This document shows positions 38,304 through 47,205 of a stretch of 64,000 nt of DNA, in pieces (position 1 is the first letter of the stretch; the number at the start of each line of letters is the position of its first letter). Source of the DNA: Sulfobacillus benefaciens. Its GTDB lineage: Bacteria > Bacillota > Sulfobacillia > Sulfobacillales > Sulfobacillaceae. Location of the stretch: the NCBI GenBank assembly GCA_003023725.1, contig PXYT01000005.1:51379-115378 (forward strand), given 5' to 3'. The position numbers and the translations under genes are program-made. The notes under the pieces were generated by a model that did no database searches, was not told where the DNA came from, and worked only from the letters and a program-made list of their open reading frames with translations.

Positions 38304-38809
38304 AATGCCTTGGAATCGCAGGGGAATAAGAATGCCCCGGATTACAGGGCAGTGGGTGAGCTGTCCGCATTGCGGCGAAGGTTATCACTACTGAAAGATG
38401 GCTAAGAAGAATCATAGATCATAAGATCACTCAAGTCCTGGGGGATTACCATGAATGTTAGTAATTGTCAGGAAGCTCCAAATGGCCCGACAGCCCTCAT
38501 GCGAGATCTGTCACCCGCTGTGCCAGGGGGTGGTGCATGCCGATACTCCTCGGCCATTAGGCCGGAATGTCCGTCCAGAGGAAGGTATCATAGACATGGT
38601 CTGCTCGACATTCCCGTGATTCAAGCCACATTTTCAGGCTTCCACGAGGACCGTTTTTCTCCAAATGTCCAAAATATCTTCACAGAGGGAAATCACAGTA
38701 ACCCATTGCCTTCTTCGTCGACGGAAACTGTCCCGACTCACTTCGCAAGGTTTCGCGCCGTTCAGCGACTCTGGCACACAACGACCCGTTTGCACCATGA
38801 ACCGGTACC
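38304..38809. other. Spacer between convergent mannosidase and APH-fold genes
   Basis: A 141-codon plus-strand frame (38451-38876) runs into the antisense of the kinase gene and has no ribosome site or protein-like pattern. No terminator is convincing. Confidence 0.35.
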
Positions 38810-39694
38810 TTATAGGCTGAATACCGCCGGTACCCACTGCTCTAAAGACGCTTGGAGCATAATCAGAGCAGGTTGAGCTGCCTCAGTCACCTCGCCGCGC
38901 CACACCATTCCCAGAAAGTCAATGACGCTCCAGAGTTTGGCGAAGACAATGTTTCTGCACAATTCCTGAATCTTTGGCTTCTTTCCTGGCGAATTCTGTA
39001 CCCGGGCATATCGCTGGGCCGCGTCTCGTATCTGACTGGGAGTAGGCAGAGCGGGAAGAAAAATGGCCACATCCATCGCCGGATGAGCCTGGCCATAACG
39101 GGACCAATCCGTGAGCACCCGCGTCCCGTCAGATGCCACTAGCCAATTAGTGGGGTTGGTGTCACCGTGAACCCAACTCACCGGTTCCAATAACCCATGA
39201 AATTGCTCGAGGGATTCGTGGATGAGGTGAAGAATTTGACCAGCGGGCACTTTAGGGAGGAGGGACACCACAGCCTCTTGATTCAATCCCGGTCCTCGAA
39301 ACCGAAAACTTTCGTCAAACCGACCCATAATCTCCCGGCCCGCCTCATGCCATGTTGCGAGATAAGCGAATACCCCGGAATCCCGGCCCCAGGCCGAGTA
39401 ACTTAATGACCTTTCCACCCATTCCAAAACAATCCAGTCCGGTGCAGTCCCGGAAGCATGAAGCCTGGGCGTCGCAAGTCCTTTGTCCGCCAGCCGTGGG
39501 GCAAAGTGCTCATAAAACAGTCGTTCCCGCCGGGGAACATCCGGTTTCAATACCACTGATCCCAAGGGGCCCTGAACCCTCCAGCATCCCGGTCCTCCGG
39601 CCCCGGGAAGCCGCCGGATTTGATACGGGGAACCGGTCCGGTCCCTAATTGCGTCCCACCAGGGCCCATTCGCCGGAAATTGTCCACCTGTCAT
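38810..39694 (-). CDS. APH-fold phosphotransferase of unknown substrate
   Basis: 294 residues from ATG 39694, which follows GGGGGGAGATG; the frame extends 25 codons upstream without a ribosome site. The kinase fold of the aminoglycoside/choline phosphotransferase type is shown by K50 after a beta strand (VVLKPD), the catalytic loop HGDTNPTNWL (H176, D178, N183) and the metal-binding DWSRYG (D196). This family phosphorylates hydroxyls of antibiotics, choline, homoserine or sugars. Nothing nearby identifies the substrate; antibiotic resistance should not be assumed. It is monocistronic. Confidence 0.85.
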   Translation of the reverse strand: MTGGQFPANGPWWDAIRDRTGSPYQIRRLPGAGGPGCWRVQGPLGSVVLKPDVPRRERLFYEHFAPRLADKGLATPRLHASGTAPDWIVLEWVERSLSYSAWGRDSGVFAYLATWHEAGREIMGRFDESFRFRGPGLNQEAVVSLLPKVPAGQILHLIHESLEQFHGLLEPVSWVHGDTNPTNWLVASDGTRVLTDWSRYGQAHPAMDVAIFLPALPTPSQIRDAAQRYARVQNSPGKKPKIQELCRNIVFAKLWSVIDFLGMVWRGEVTEAAQPALIMLQASLEQWVPAVFSL

Positions 39695-40149
39695 CGCGTC
39701 ATCTCCCCCGGACCTCACACGGCCGCTTAGCCCAAAAGCATAGGGCCGCCAACCGGTCGTCCTACTCAAGGTTGGGTTTTCGCAGTCCGAACCAATGTTA
39801 TGGTTTTAGGACTAAGCCGAATCCCCTTTTACACGTCTGAGAGCATGTGTGCCTCAAAGCACGCATACTCGTATCCCGCCTTATGAACGCATCTCCGATC
39901 GAGTTGGTCAAGCATCCACTCCGCTCTTCCTTCAATTGTCCTACTGCCGAAAAATGTACCGCGTCATGTTTAACCCCGGTACTTCATAAAAAGAAGTAAC
40001 AACCATGGGTTATGTGCCATAGCGTAGATTCTACCAGGAGTTTCTGAGTTTGGTAGCGAATATGCAGACATAAAAATTAGGAGATAGACATTCAAAGAAA
40101 ACTTTCCAGCATCAACTCCAACAGGTGCTGCAGCTCTATCCCACGACGC
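39695..40149. other. Spacer upstream of the APH-fold gene
   Basis: No gene is supported. The minus-strand frame covering 39970-40452 is mostly the out-of-frame continuation of the decayed protease-like gene next to it. Confidence 0.35.
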
Positions 40150-40627
40150 GAAATTACGGCGGATAGTCAAGGTATGACTTGTCGGCCCAGCCGATTTCAC
40201 ATAACCGGCGAAAAGACCGAAATCATGCTCAGTTTGACGAATTATTACCGGATGCAGGCGAGGATGAAGTTGTTGAAGTTGTTGACATTGACGAGGGTAC
40301 TGACTTAGTTGCGGAGGGGCCCCCGGTCTGATGATGTGCACGAGGCGTAAATCTGGGATAGACCCAGTGAACATGTGAGACGGCCTCAATCCACCACTTT
40401 GGTTTCCGGCCCGGCGGCCGCTCCGGATAGCCATTGGCACGCAAGGCAGCATTGGATGCTGTCAGCGGATTAAACCCCGGATGAGGAGGCGTGGGGGTAA
40501 CCACCACTGTCCCGACGCGAAAAGGCGGGGCCACGGGAGATTCCGACGAGGAGGCTGACGTTAAAGAAACACTCAAGAAGAGAAGGGTAATGATCATACC
40601 GATTCGACTGATGATCTGATGGAACAC
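40150..40627 (-). pseudogene. Decayed secreted protein resembling G1 (eqolisin-like) peptidases
   Basis: GTG 40627 lies seven bases after AGGGAGGT. The first 25 residues are a signal peptide (SRIGMIITLLFLSVSLTSA). Then follow FNPLTASNAALRANGYPERPPG and a Ser/Thr linker ending GNNSSN and a stop at 40229-40231, which is where relatives continue with W-(S/A)-G-Y. A compatible fragment, LFAGYVKSAGPTSHTLT, follows in another frame. This pattern resembles the start of acid-stable A4/G1-type glutamic peptidases, which would suit an acidophile. Frameshifted and truncated, so probably dead. Confidence 0.45.
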
Positions 40628-41095
40628 GGATATAACCTCCCTACGCAAACAACAAAACCTTTAAAATGTTGGCATGATACTGAAATTGTACCGTTTTTCT
40701 AGTCTGAAAACTCTGCCGTTAAGTGGAACTGGAGTGCTGATCGATAGAAGAATATGTTTCATCACGGTCCAGACCATACGGTGCGCAAATCAACAAGAAG
40801 GGGATCTTAAATCACTTTGGCTTGGTAGATCAACCGTTGTCCTCCGCTCTCCAGGAGTACGTTTTTTGTGCCTGAGATTTCGGGGGGAAGTACAGTCAGT
40901 TTTGTCAAACCCTCATGAGAACAGGGTTCTGCATCAGGTATTGCCCATCTTAGGACGATACATTCGGTGATCGCGAAAAATTGAGCGTCTTGACCCCCCT
41001 CCTCGATCTACGTGTCCAGGGACAGGCGCGGGATTGGCGTTCATACTTTTCTTGTGGCTAAGCGGTCATGGCCTCTTCTTGAGCGAGGACGGCAT
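40628..41095. other. Spacer downstream of the PucR-type regulator
   Basis: A 98-codon plus frame (40674-40970) is open but has no ribosome site or recognisable motif. No strong terminator was seen for the regulator gene. Confidence 0.35.
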
Positions 41096-43069
41096 TTATA
41101 GCGCCTGATCAGACGAACTCTCTGAGCCAGAAAGCATGTTCCAATTCGATTTATCGCGAATACAGCGCCATGCTTCTGTGGCAATCAATAGCGCCGTGCG
41201 CACCGCGGGATCCTGCCAGTCAAGAGACACCAGCCGCGTAATTTGTTCCAATCGGTAGCGCATGGTATTGGGATGGATATATAAATTGCGAGCTGCCTGA
41301 TTAACATGCGGCGTCGCCAGATATGTGCCTAAGGTTTTCACAAGATCGGTGTTATTATCTTGGTCATAACGGAGAATAGGCCCTATCCACGCTTCCACAA
41401 ACAATTTCAAGGCCGCGTGATTCTCCGGCAGACAAAAGAGCTGGTCGATTTGAGGCCGCCCCAAAAACCGGGTGAGTCCTCTCGGCACTTGCTGCTCCTC
41501 TTGTGACAGGACCTCTTTGATGCGTTGCATCGCCCCCACCACTATGCTCACCTCGGCGTTGGCTGTCATACCGGCGACGAAGACAGGCTGGGCCAAATCC
41601 CTGGTGAGTTCCTTGCGGAAACCATCGACTTCGTCAACGGACACAGGCACCGAAACCCAGGCCCAAATGGTCCGCTCCTCAAGAATAGGCTGCACATTGA
41701 ATTTACGGCGAATGGCCCGAATGACAGAACGGCCGGACAACATCAGACTCTGAGCATGGGCCAGACGAATCCCCCAGATTTGGGTAATGGGCTGGGTGAG
41801 TCCGAAGTCCTCGCGCCGTTGCCAGATTTCTTCCTCATCACCCCCCAACCGGTTGAGATGCACCACCCATTCTGCCAGTTGTTTCAGTCTCATGTCATGA
41901 AGACGGGCCTCATTGTCAATTAAAACCCGCAGGGTTTGAATCAGATGCGGGTAGAGTTTGTCCACGAGTCGTAATTCGCCCCATACGCTTAGCGTGGTCG
42001 TTTCGATTCCGTCCAGCGCTACTTCTCGTACCGGGCTCTCCCCCGGAAGATCGGGAGACTGGCGTAAAATCTGTCCCCAAGTATCGCACACCTGGATTTT
42101 GATATCCCACTGGGAGAGCTCAGAAAGTAAGGTTTTCCAGCTGTTTTGACGCCGGGCAAGACGCAAAATGCGAAGAAGCCCCTGGATCGCCGGATCTTCG
42201 GCAAACTGAGCGAGGATGGCGGAGTTGGAGTACATTCCGGCACCTTGTGCCGACATGACCACGGCCGGGATAGACCGCACGTACCGTTCAAAGGCATATA
42301 AAGCCAGAGGAGACGGAGCTCCGGGATTATGGAACCAGGCATACAGAACCCCATCCACGCCATCCATTGCCTGCCAAGGCACGGCCATACCGCCCCGCAA
42401 ATTCTCGTGATGCAAGATCACCGATTCGCGTGAATGGTACCAGGGTGATGTGTCATAATCAGCCACGCGTACACCCTCCTGGAACTCCGCAACAAATCCC
42501 CCCAAACCCTGGCCAATGGGAATCGGATGATCCCGCCAGGATTCACTTTTCACCCCCCGGGCATGCGCCATTTCCAACACTTGATACCCGGCACGCCGCA
42601 CCGCCAACAAAATAACCGGCGCCCGGACAATAGTCTCGGCACCTTGGGTCAGCAAATCGTACAGAACAGGAAGGTTGCGCTTTCCTCCGTGAACGGCCAG
42701 CCATAAGGTGTTCCACACCTGATCCAGCGCTTGCGCGGATTCCCATCCTACCTTGCGCCACCTCTCCGCAAGGGCAGCCAGGACCGCTTCTTGAAGTTCG
42801 GCGGGAAGCCCAGGCGAGTGAACCCACAACTGGGGTGCAATGCCCGGAAACATCGTACTGTCTATGCGGTATAGACAATGATGGCCATCAGCCGGATCGA
42901 ATCCGTCCGACTTAATCAACACGGGCTGTCCGTACGGGGCGGGCCAGAACAACTGAACCGGCCGGCTGATCATGCGGTGCAAGGCCGAAACGCATTCCTG
43001 TAGTTCCCAGTGACCCTGAGAACCACTCAGGATAGCCCAGTTTAAATAGGAATCCGAAAATGTCCTCAC
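41096..43069 (-). CDS. GAF-domain PucR/CdaR-type transcriptional regulator
   Basis: About 657 residues from GTG 43069 (or TTG 43072), just after GAAGGGAG. ATGs further upstream (43096, 43114) are in frame but have poorer ribosome sites. A GAF domain lies in the first half (sequence around IPIGQGLGGFVAEF and VADYDTSPWY), then a linker with a GGDEF-like CdaR middle region, and at the C-terminus the PucR helix-turn-helix (LYIHPNTMRYRLEQI). Such proteins sense a small molecule and activate catabolic operons. It is divergent from the AtuA operon with paired half-sites between, so it very likely controls that operon. Confidence 0.88.
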   Translation of the reverse strand: MRTFSDSYLNWAILSGSQGHWELQECVSALHRMISRPVQLFWPAPYGQPVLIKSDGFDPADGHHCLYRIDSTMFPGIAPQLWVHSPGLPAELQEAVLAALAERWRKVGWESAQALDQVWNTLWLAVHGGKRNLPVLYDLLTQGAETIVRAPVILLAVRRAGYQVLEMAHARGVKSESWRDHPIPIGQGLGGFVAEFQEGVRVADYDTSPWYHSRESVILHHENLRGGMAVPWQAMDGVDGVLYAWFHNPGAPSPLALYAFERYVRSIPAVVMSAQGAGMYSNSAILAQFAEDPAIQGLLRILRLARRQNSWKTLLSELSQWDIKIQVCDTWGQILRQSPDLPGESPVREVALDGIETTTLSVWGELRLVDKLYPHLIQTLRVLIDNEARLHDMRLKQLAEWVVHLNRLGGDEEEIWQRREDFGLTQPITQIWGIRLAHAQSLMLSGRSVIRAIRRKFNVQPILEERTIWAWVSVPVSVDEVDGFRKELTRDLAQPVFVAGMTANAEVSIVVGAMQRIKEVLSQEEQQVPRGLTRFLGRPQIDQLFCLPENHAALKLFVEAWIGPILRYDQDNNTDLVKTLGTYLATPHVNQAARNLYIHPNTMRYRLEQITRLVSLDWQDPAVRTALLIATEAWRCIRDKSNWNMLSGSESSSDQAL

Positions 43070-43204
43070 CAAGATTGCTCCCTTCCCGTCTTTCATGTCA
43101 TGCTGACGACTCATAACACAGCACAGTGACCCAATCCAACCGAATTTTGGGCTGATCTCCCGGCAAATTTTCCGGACGGCCAAGATACGGGCACGGGCCG
43201 CGAC

Positions 43205-43320
43205 CCAGCAATTGTGGTTCCTTGCATAAAGCCCATGATTGTGGGAAAGTCACAATGACCTCGATCAATTCACCCCCAACATTGTGCTTTTTACATAGCC
43301 ACAATAATCATACTATAGCA
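43205..43320 (+). promoter_or_regulatory. Putative operator array and operon promoter
   Basis: Between the regulator and the divergent operon lie five copies of one hexamer: ATTGTG at 43211-43216, 43238-43243 and 43281-43286, and its inverse CACAAT at 43251-43256 and 43300-43305. They form two inverted pairs with 7- and 13-base spacers. A TACTAT -10-like box at 43311-43316 with TTTACA 15 bases upstream follows the second pair. This looks like the binding site of the PucR-type regulator. Confidence 0.6.
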
Positions 43321-43346
43321 AATAATCAGATCGGAGGAGGAAGATT

Positions 43347-43692
43347 ATGGCCGATTCCATAGACCGCACCAAACGAAACTATCACGTGATGAGCGGTTGG
43401 CTTAATAATCCTGTTTGCAAACCGTTGTCACCGGGCTTAATGACGGCGATCCCGCAAATTCTCGAGGATTTATGGCGCGATCCCGAGAGTCTTTACAGGG
43501 TCGGTTTGGCGCCGCCAAAATGCGTGCCGGCCAGTCTTCCTTCATGATTGTGCCTGAACTCGGGACGGGCTGCAGAAGAAAAATGCCCTGAAACTGATGT
43601 TAGTGACCGATTCACTCACCGCCGAAGAAGCCCTGGCCATGGTGCAAAAAATCGTAGCGCGAGACCAAGTTTTCGAAGAAGCTCTCACGTAG
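43347..43692 (+). pseudogene. Relic of an enoyl-CoA hydratase/isomerase gene
   Basis: ATG 43347 has a strong GGAGGAGGAA site. The first frame reads like a crotonase N-terminus (LSPGLMTAIPQILEDLWRDPES corresponds to the NALSPxLMxAL...DPEV stretch). The middle with the oxyanion loop is missing. From 43585 another frame gives a typical C-terminal piece (LTAEEALAM, VARDQVFEEAL) up to TAG 43690-43692. Deletion plus frameshift has destroyed the gene, yet its promoter and ribosome site still lead the operon. Confidence 0.6.
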
Positions 43693-43905
43693 GCCACCAT
43701 CATAACCCAGCACAGCCCATTCGCTGCGAAACTAGAGTTCGATGTTTTTCTTTGGTACCCAAGATTCCAATCTTGAAGACCGTTTCGAATACCTGACCCG
43801 TCTCAGGATTCTGTCATTTTTCAGCGAGGATCATTTTTTAAAGAAGGGACACCAGAAGGAATACAGGAATTTTTGGGAAAGCACCGATATGGAAGGGGCG
43901 GTAAA

Positions 43906-45279
43906 ATGAGAAATCATGTGGTTCGCGTCGCCGCCGCACAAGGATTTTACGGCGATAGCCCCGAGGCCGCTATGGCCGTGGCTCAAGAGGGAAATATCGA
44001 CTATCTGTCATTTGACGCACTGTCGGAGTTAACGCTGGCGATCCTGGCCAAAGATCAAGCTAAAAATTCTCGCATGGGCTACACCAAGGATTTGGTTCCA
44101 ACCATGCGCTCTTTGTTGCCTCTAGCCCGCCGCCACGGCTTCAAACTCTTGACCAATGCCGGCGGGATCAATCCCGAAGCCGCCATGAACGCGGTATGGG
44201 AAACCGCGAGCCAATTAGGCCTTAAAGGAATGAAAATTGCGGTTGTGACGGGAGATGATGTCAGAAGCCGCATTTCCGACTTCATGGAGCAAGGGATTCT
44301 GGGAGAGGATCTCGAAGACGGTACCCCCTTTTCGACCATTCGCCAGAACCTTCTCTTTGCCAATGTCTACCTCGGTTCCTGGCCATTGGTTCAAGCCCTG
44401 CGGATGGGAGCTGATGTGGTCATATCCGGCCGCACCACGGACAGCGCGCAGTTTATGGCCCCGTTGCTGTACGAATTCGAATGGCCTTCGGACGATTGGT
44501 CCCGACTATCCCAGGGCGTCATGATGGGCCATTTACTGGAGTGTTCGGCGCAGTCCACAGGCGGCAACTTTAGCGGAAATTGGTGGGACGTGCCCAATAT
44601 GGATGAAATTGGCTATCCCATTGCCGAAGTCGCAGAGAACGGAGCCTTTGTGGTCACAAAATCCCCCCAAAGAGGCGGGTTGGTGACCCAGGATACCATC
44701 AAAGAGCAAATGCTGTATGAAATTCATGATCCTCGAGCGTACATCACACCGGACGTGATCTGTGACTTCACCACGGCCCAAATTCGAGACCTAGGGGCAG
44801 ACCACGTGGAAATCACGGGAACAACCGGCCGTCCCGCACCCAACGCCCTGAAAATGGTTGCGGGATACACCGCCGGTTACATGGGCCAAGCCCTCATCGG
44901 ATATTGCTGGCCTGACGCCCTCAAAAAGGCAGAAAAGGCTGCATCCCTTATTCAGTCTCAAATTGCCCGCCGACAATGGCATTATGACGAAATCGACTAT
45001 GCCTACCTGGGATGGAATTCCCTGGGAGGACCCGGTGTGCCGCGTCCCGGCGAAGAACTCGACGAGGTGTACTTAAGGGTGAGCGTCCGTGCCAAAACGT
45101 CTGAGGATGCCGCCAAGTTGGGACGTTTGTTCCCTCCTTTGTCCTTGGACGGTCCCCCGGGGATGGGCGGAGGCGCGGGGATGCAAGCCCCCCGGCAATT
45201 ACTGGGCATGTGGTCCGGATTAGTGCCCAGGACTCTGGTGGAACCCCATGTCAAAGTCCGGATCGAGGAGGTGGAATGA
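43906..45279 (+). CDS. AtuA-like protein (DUF1446), N-terminal part
   Basis: 457 residues, ATG 43906 behind GGAAGGGG. The AtuA/DUF1446 family is linked to acyclic-terpene (citronellol/geranyl) use in Pseudomonas, though its biochemical role is unsettled. Recognisable stretches are GFYGDSPEA near the start, DYLSFDALSELTL, TNAGGINPEAA, VVISGRTTDSAQF and the glycine-rich GPPGMGGGAGM near the end. The longer family members carry a second domain, which here is a separate gene starting two bases after this stop. It is the first intact gene of an operon with acyl-CoA ligases and dehydrogenases, so a role in an isoprenoid or branched-acid pathway is likely. Confidence 0.88.
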   Translation: MRNHVVRVAAAQGFYGDSPEAAMAVAQEGNIDYLSFDALSELTLAILAKDQAKNSRMGYTKDLVPTMRSLLPLARRHGFKLLTNAGGINPEAAMNAVWETASQLGLKGMKIAVVTGDDVRSRISDFMEQGILGEDLEDGTPFSTIRQNLLFANVYLGSWPLVQALRMGADVVISGRTTDSAQFMAPLLYEFEWPSDDWSRLSQGVMMGHLLECSAQSTGGNFSGNWWDVPNMDEIGYPIAEVAENGAFVVTKSPQRGGLVTQDTIKEQMLYEIHDPRAYITPDVICDFTTAQIRDLGADHVEITGTTGRPAPNALKMVAGYTAGYMGQALIGYCWPDALKKAEKAASLIQSQIARRQWHYDEIDYAYLGWNSLGGPGVPRPGEELDEVYLRVSVRAKTSEDAAKLGRLFPPLSLDGPPGMGGGAGMQAPRQLLGMWSGLVPRTLVEPHVKVRIEEVE

Positions 45280-45280
45280 G

Positions 45281-45655
45281 ATGATTGAGTGGCCCCTACG
45301 CAATTTTTGTCAGGCTCGTTCTGGCGATAAAGGCAACACGGTCAATGTCGCCGTTTTTGCGCCTGACGACGTGCTTTATGACATTTTGGTGCGGGAACTT
45401 ACAGCCGACCGCGTCAAAAATCACTTTGGAAACTGGGTGAAAGGCCCGGCCCGGCGTTATGAAGTGCCCAATCTCCGCGCACTAAACTTTGTCTTGCAAG
45501 GAGCATTGGACGGAGGCGGTTCACGTTCCATCCGAATCGACAACCTGGGCAAGTGCTTTGGTCCTGCGATCTTGCGCCTGACGGTGCCGATCCCGGAAAA
45601 GGTGGCACAAAGGTATAAAGGAGGCCCATATCATGAATTTGGCGGCATCCATTGA
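45281..45655 (+). CDS. AtuA-like C-terminal domain protein
   Basis: 124 residues, ATG 45281 behind GAGGAGG, one base after the previous stop. It begins with ARSGDKGNTVNVAVFA, the signature of the small C-terminal domain of AtuA-type proteins. It has no other domain. The pair 43906/45281 is therefore a split version of a fused AtuA. It overlaps the next ligase gene by 23 bases, so all three are translated together. Function unknown on its own. Confidence 0.85.
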   Translation: MIEWPLRNFCQARSGDKGNTVNVAVFAPDDVLYDILVRELTADRVKNHFGNWVKGPARRYEVPNLRALNFVLQGALDGGGSRSIRIDNLGKCFGPAILRLTVPIPEKVAQRYKGGPYHEFGGIH

Positions 45656-47171
45656 AGAAGCCGTACGGCAGTTTCCCGAACTCCCGGCAATTGCAGACGG
45701 AACCATCAGCCTGAGCTACAGGGAATTTCATGCCCGGGCGATGGCTCTGGTCCATTTCTTCAAGAGGGAGGGGATCAGGCCGGGCGACCGGATTGCAATT
45801 CGTCTCCCCAACGTCACCGATGTGATGACGTTGGCCTACGCCACCTGGTGGGCGGGCGCGGTGTTTGTGCCTCTCAACACCCGGTTCAGTGCGGTGGATC
45901 TAGCCGAGATTGTCAAGGATGTCGAACCCCGGTATCTGGTGTTGCCGGAACACGATAAGCAGCTGCTCCCCCTGACTCAATTGCCGGGTTTCACCACGGT
46001 TCTTTGGGCAGAACAGTCCTCAGACACTCCGCAGCATCTAAACCATATTGTCGCACAGAATCGAGAGCCATCCCTTTGGGAACCCATGGAGCCGCGAAAG
46101 GACACGGATCCTGCTCTCATCATGTATACCAGCGGAACCACCGGACGGCCCAAAGGCGTCATTCAAACCCACCGCAACAATACGGCGGCAATTCAAATGT
46201 TGGGAAACACCTGGCAAGTCACCCGTCATGACCGTTTCTTAGTGTCCGTGCCGTTGTTTCATGTCGGCGGCATGCAGACGTCCACACTGGCCGCCCTGGC
46301 CCTGGGAGCGCAGGTGACGCTCGTTCCCCACTGGCGTGCAGAAGATTGGATAAAGGCAGCAGCCGCGTTCCGGCCTACGATATTCGCTCTGGTCCCGGCC
46401 ATGATCGTAGACTTGATTCATTGGGCTCAGACCCACCCGGAGTCGAAACCGGACCTATCCCAAGTCCGAATGGGCCTGATGGGGGGCTCGCCCACCTGGC
46501 CTGCGGTAGTGTCTCAATTCCATGCCCTCTTTGGAGTCTCATTACGTGAACTTTACGGCCAAACTGAGCTGACAGGACTGTCCGTCACCTACCGGGACCA
46601 CGATCCCTGGCGGCAGAGATCGATGGGGCGCCCGCAATCACAAGTCCTGGATGCAGCCATCTACGAGTCCGACGACATCATTTATCCTCTAAAACCGACT
46701 GTAACCGGCGAGCTTTTATTCCGGGGTGAAACCGTGAGTCCGGGATATTGGCACCAACCTGAACAAACCCGGCAAAAATGGATTGACGGATGGTTCCGGA
46801 CAGGAGACATCGTCAGTGTCGACGAGGACGAATACCTCTATTACCGGGACCGAGTCGATGACATGATCATTAGCGGCGGAGAAAACATCTATCCCGCCGA
46901 AGTCGAAGCACATTTAACGCAACTGCCGCCGATCCAGGAAGTAGCCGTTATCGGCACACCTCATCCCCGTTGGGGAGAGCAGGTCACAGCCGTGATTGTG
47001 CTCAAGGGAGAGGAAACAAACAAGGAAGATCTGCGAAGGCAGATTGACAGTTTGGACGCTCTGTCCAGTTACAAGCGCCCCCGGCGCATTGAATTCGTGC
47101 CAAGCCTGCCTAGAACCGGCAGTGGGAAAGTGAATAAGGCCTTACTCAAACAACAATATCACACGATCTAA
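45633..47171 (+). CDS. Acyl-CoA ligase (AMP-forming), operon copy 1
   Basis: 512 residues, ATG 45633 behind AAAGGAGG. All ANL motifs are present: P-loop MYTSGTTGRPKG, adenine motif LYGQTELTG, GWFRTGD, hinge RVDDMIISGGENIYP and the C-terminal lysine in TGSGKVNK. It activates a carboxylic acid to its CoA thioester. The downstream acyl-CoA dehydrogenase starts 35 bases later and would take the product. Three different ligases in one operon suggest several related acids or stepwise activation of pathway intermediates. Confidence 0.92.
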   Translation: MNLAASIEEAVRQFPELPAIADGTISLSYREFHARAMALVHFFKREGIRPGDRIAIRLPNVTDVMTLAYATWWAGAVFVPLNTRFSAVDLAEIVKDVEPRYLVLPEHDKQLLPLTQLPGFTTVLWAEQSSDTPQHLNHIVAQNREPSLWEPMEPRKDTDPALIMYTSGTTGRPKGVIQTHRNNTAAIQMLGNTWQVTRHDRFLVSVPLFHVGGMQTSTLAALALGAQVTLVPHWRAEDWIKAAAAFRPTIFALVPAMIVDLIHWAQTHPESKPDLSQVRMGLMGGSPTWPAVVSQFHALFGVSLRELYGQTELTGLSVTYRDHDPWRQRSMGRPQSQVLDAAIYESDDIIYPLKPTVTGELLFRGETVSPGYWHQPEQTRQKWIDGWFRTGDIVSVDEDEYLYYRDRVDDMIISGGENIYPAEVEAHLTQLPPIQEVAVIGTPHPRWGEQVTAVIVLKGEETNKEDLRRQIDSLDALSSYKRPRRIEFVPSLPRTGSGKVNKALLKQQYHTI

Positions 47172-47205
47172 TCAAGATTTGCTCTAGACTCAAGGGAGGA
47201 CGCCG

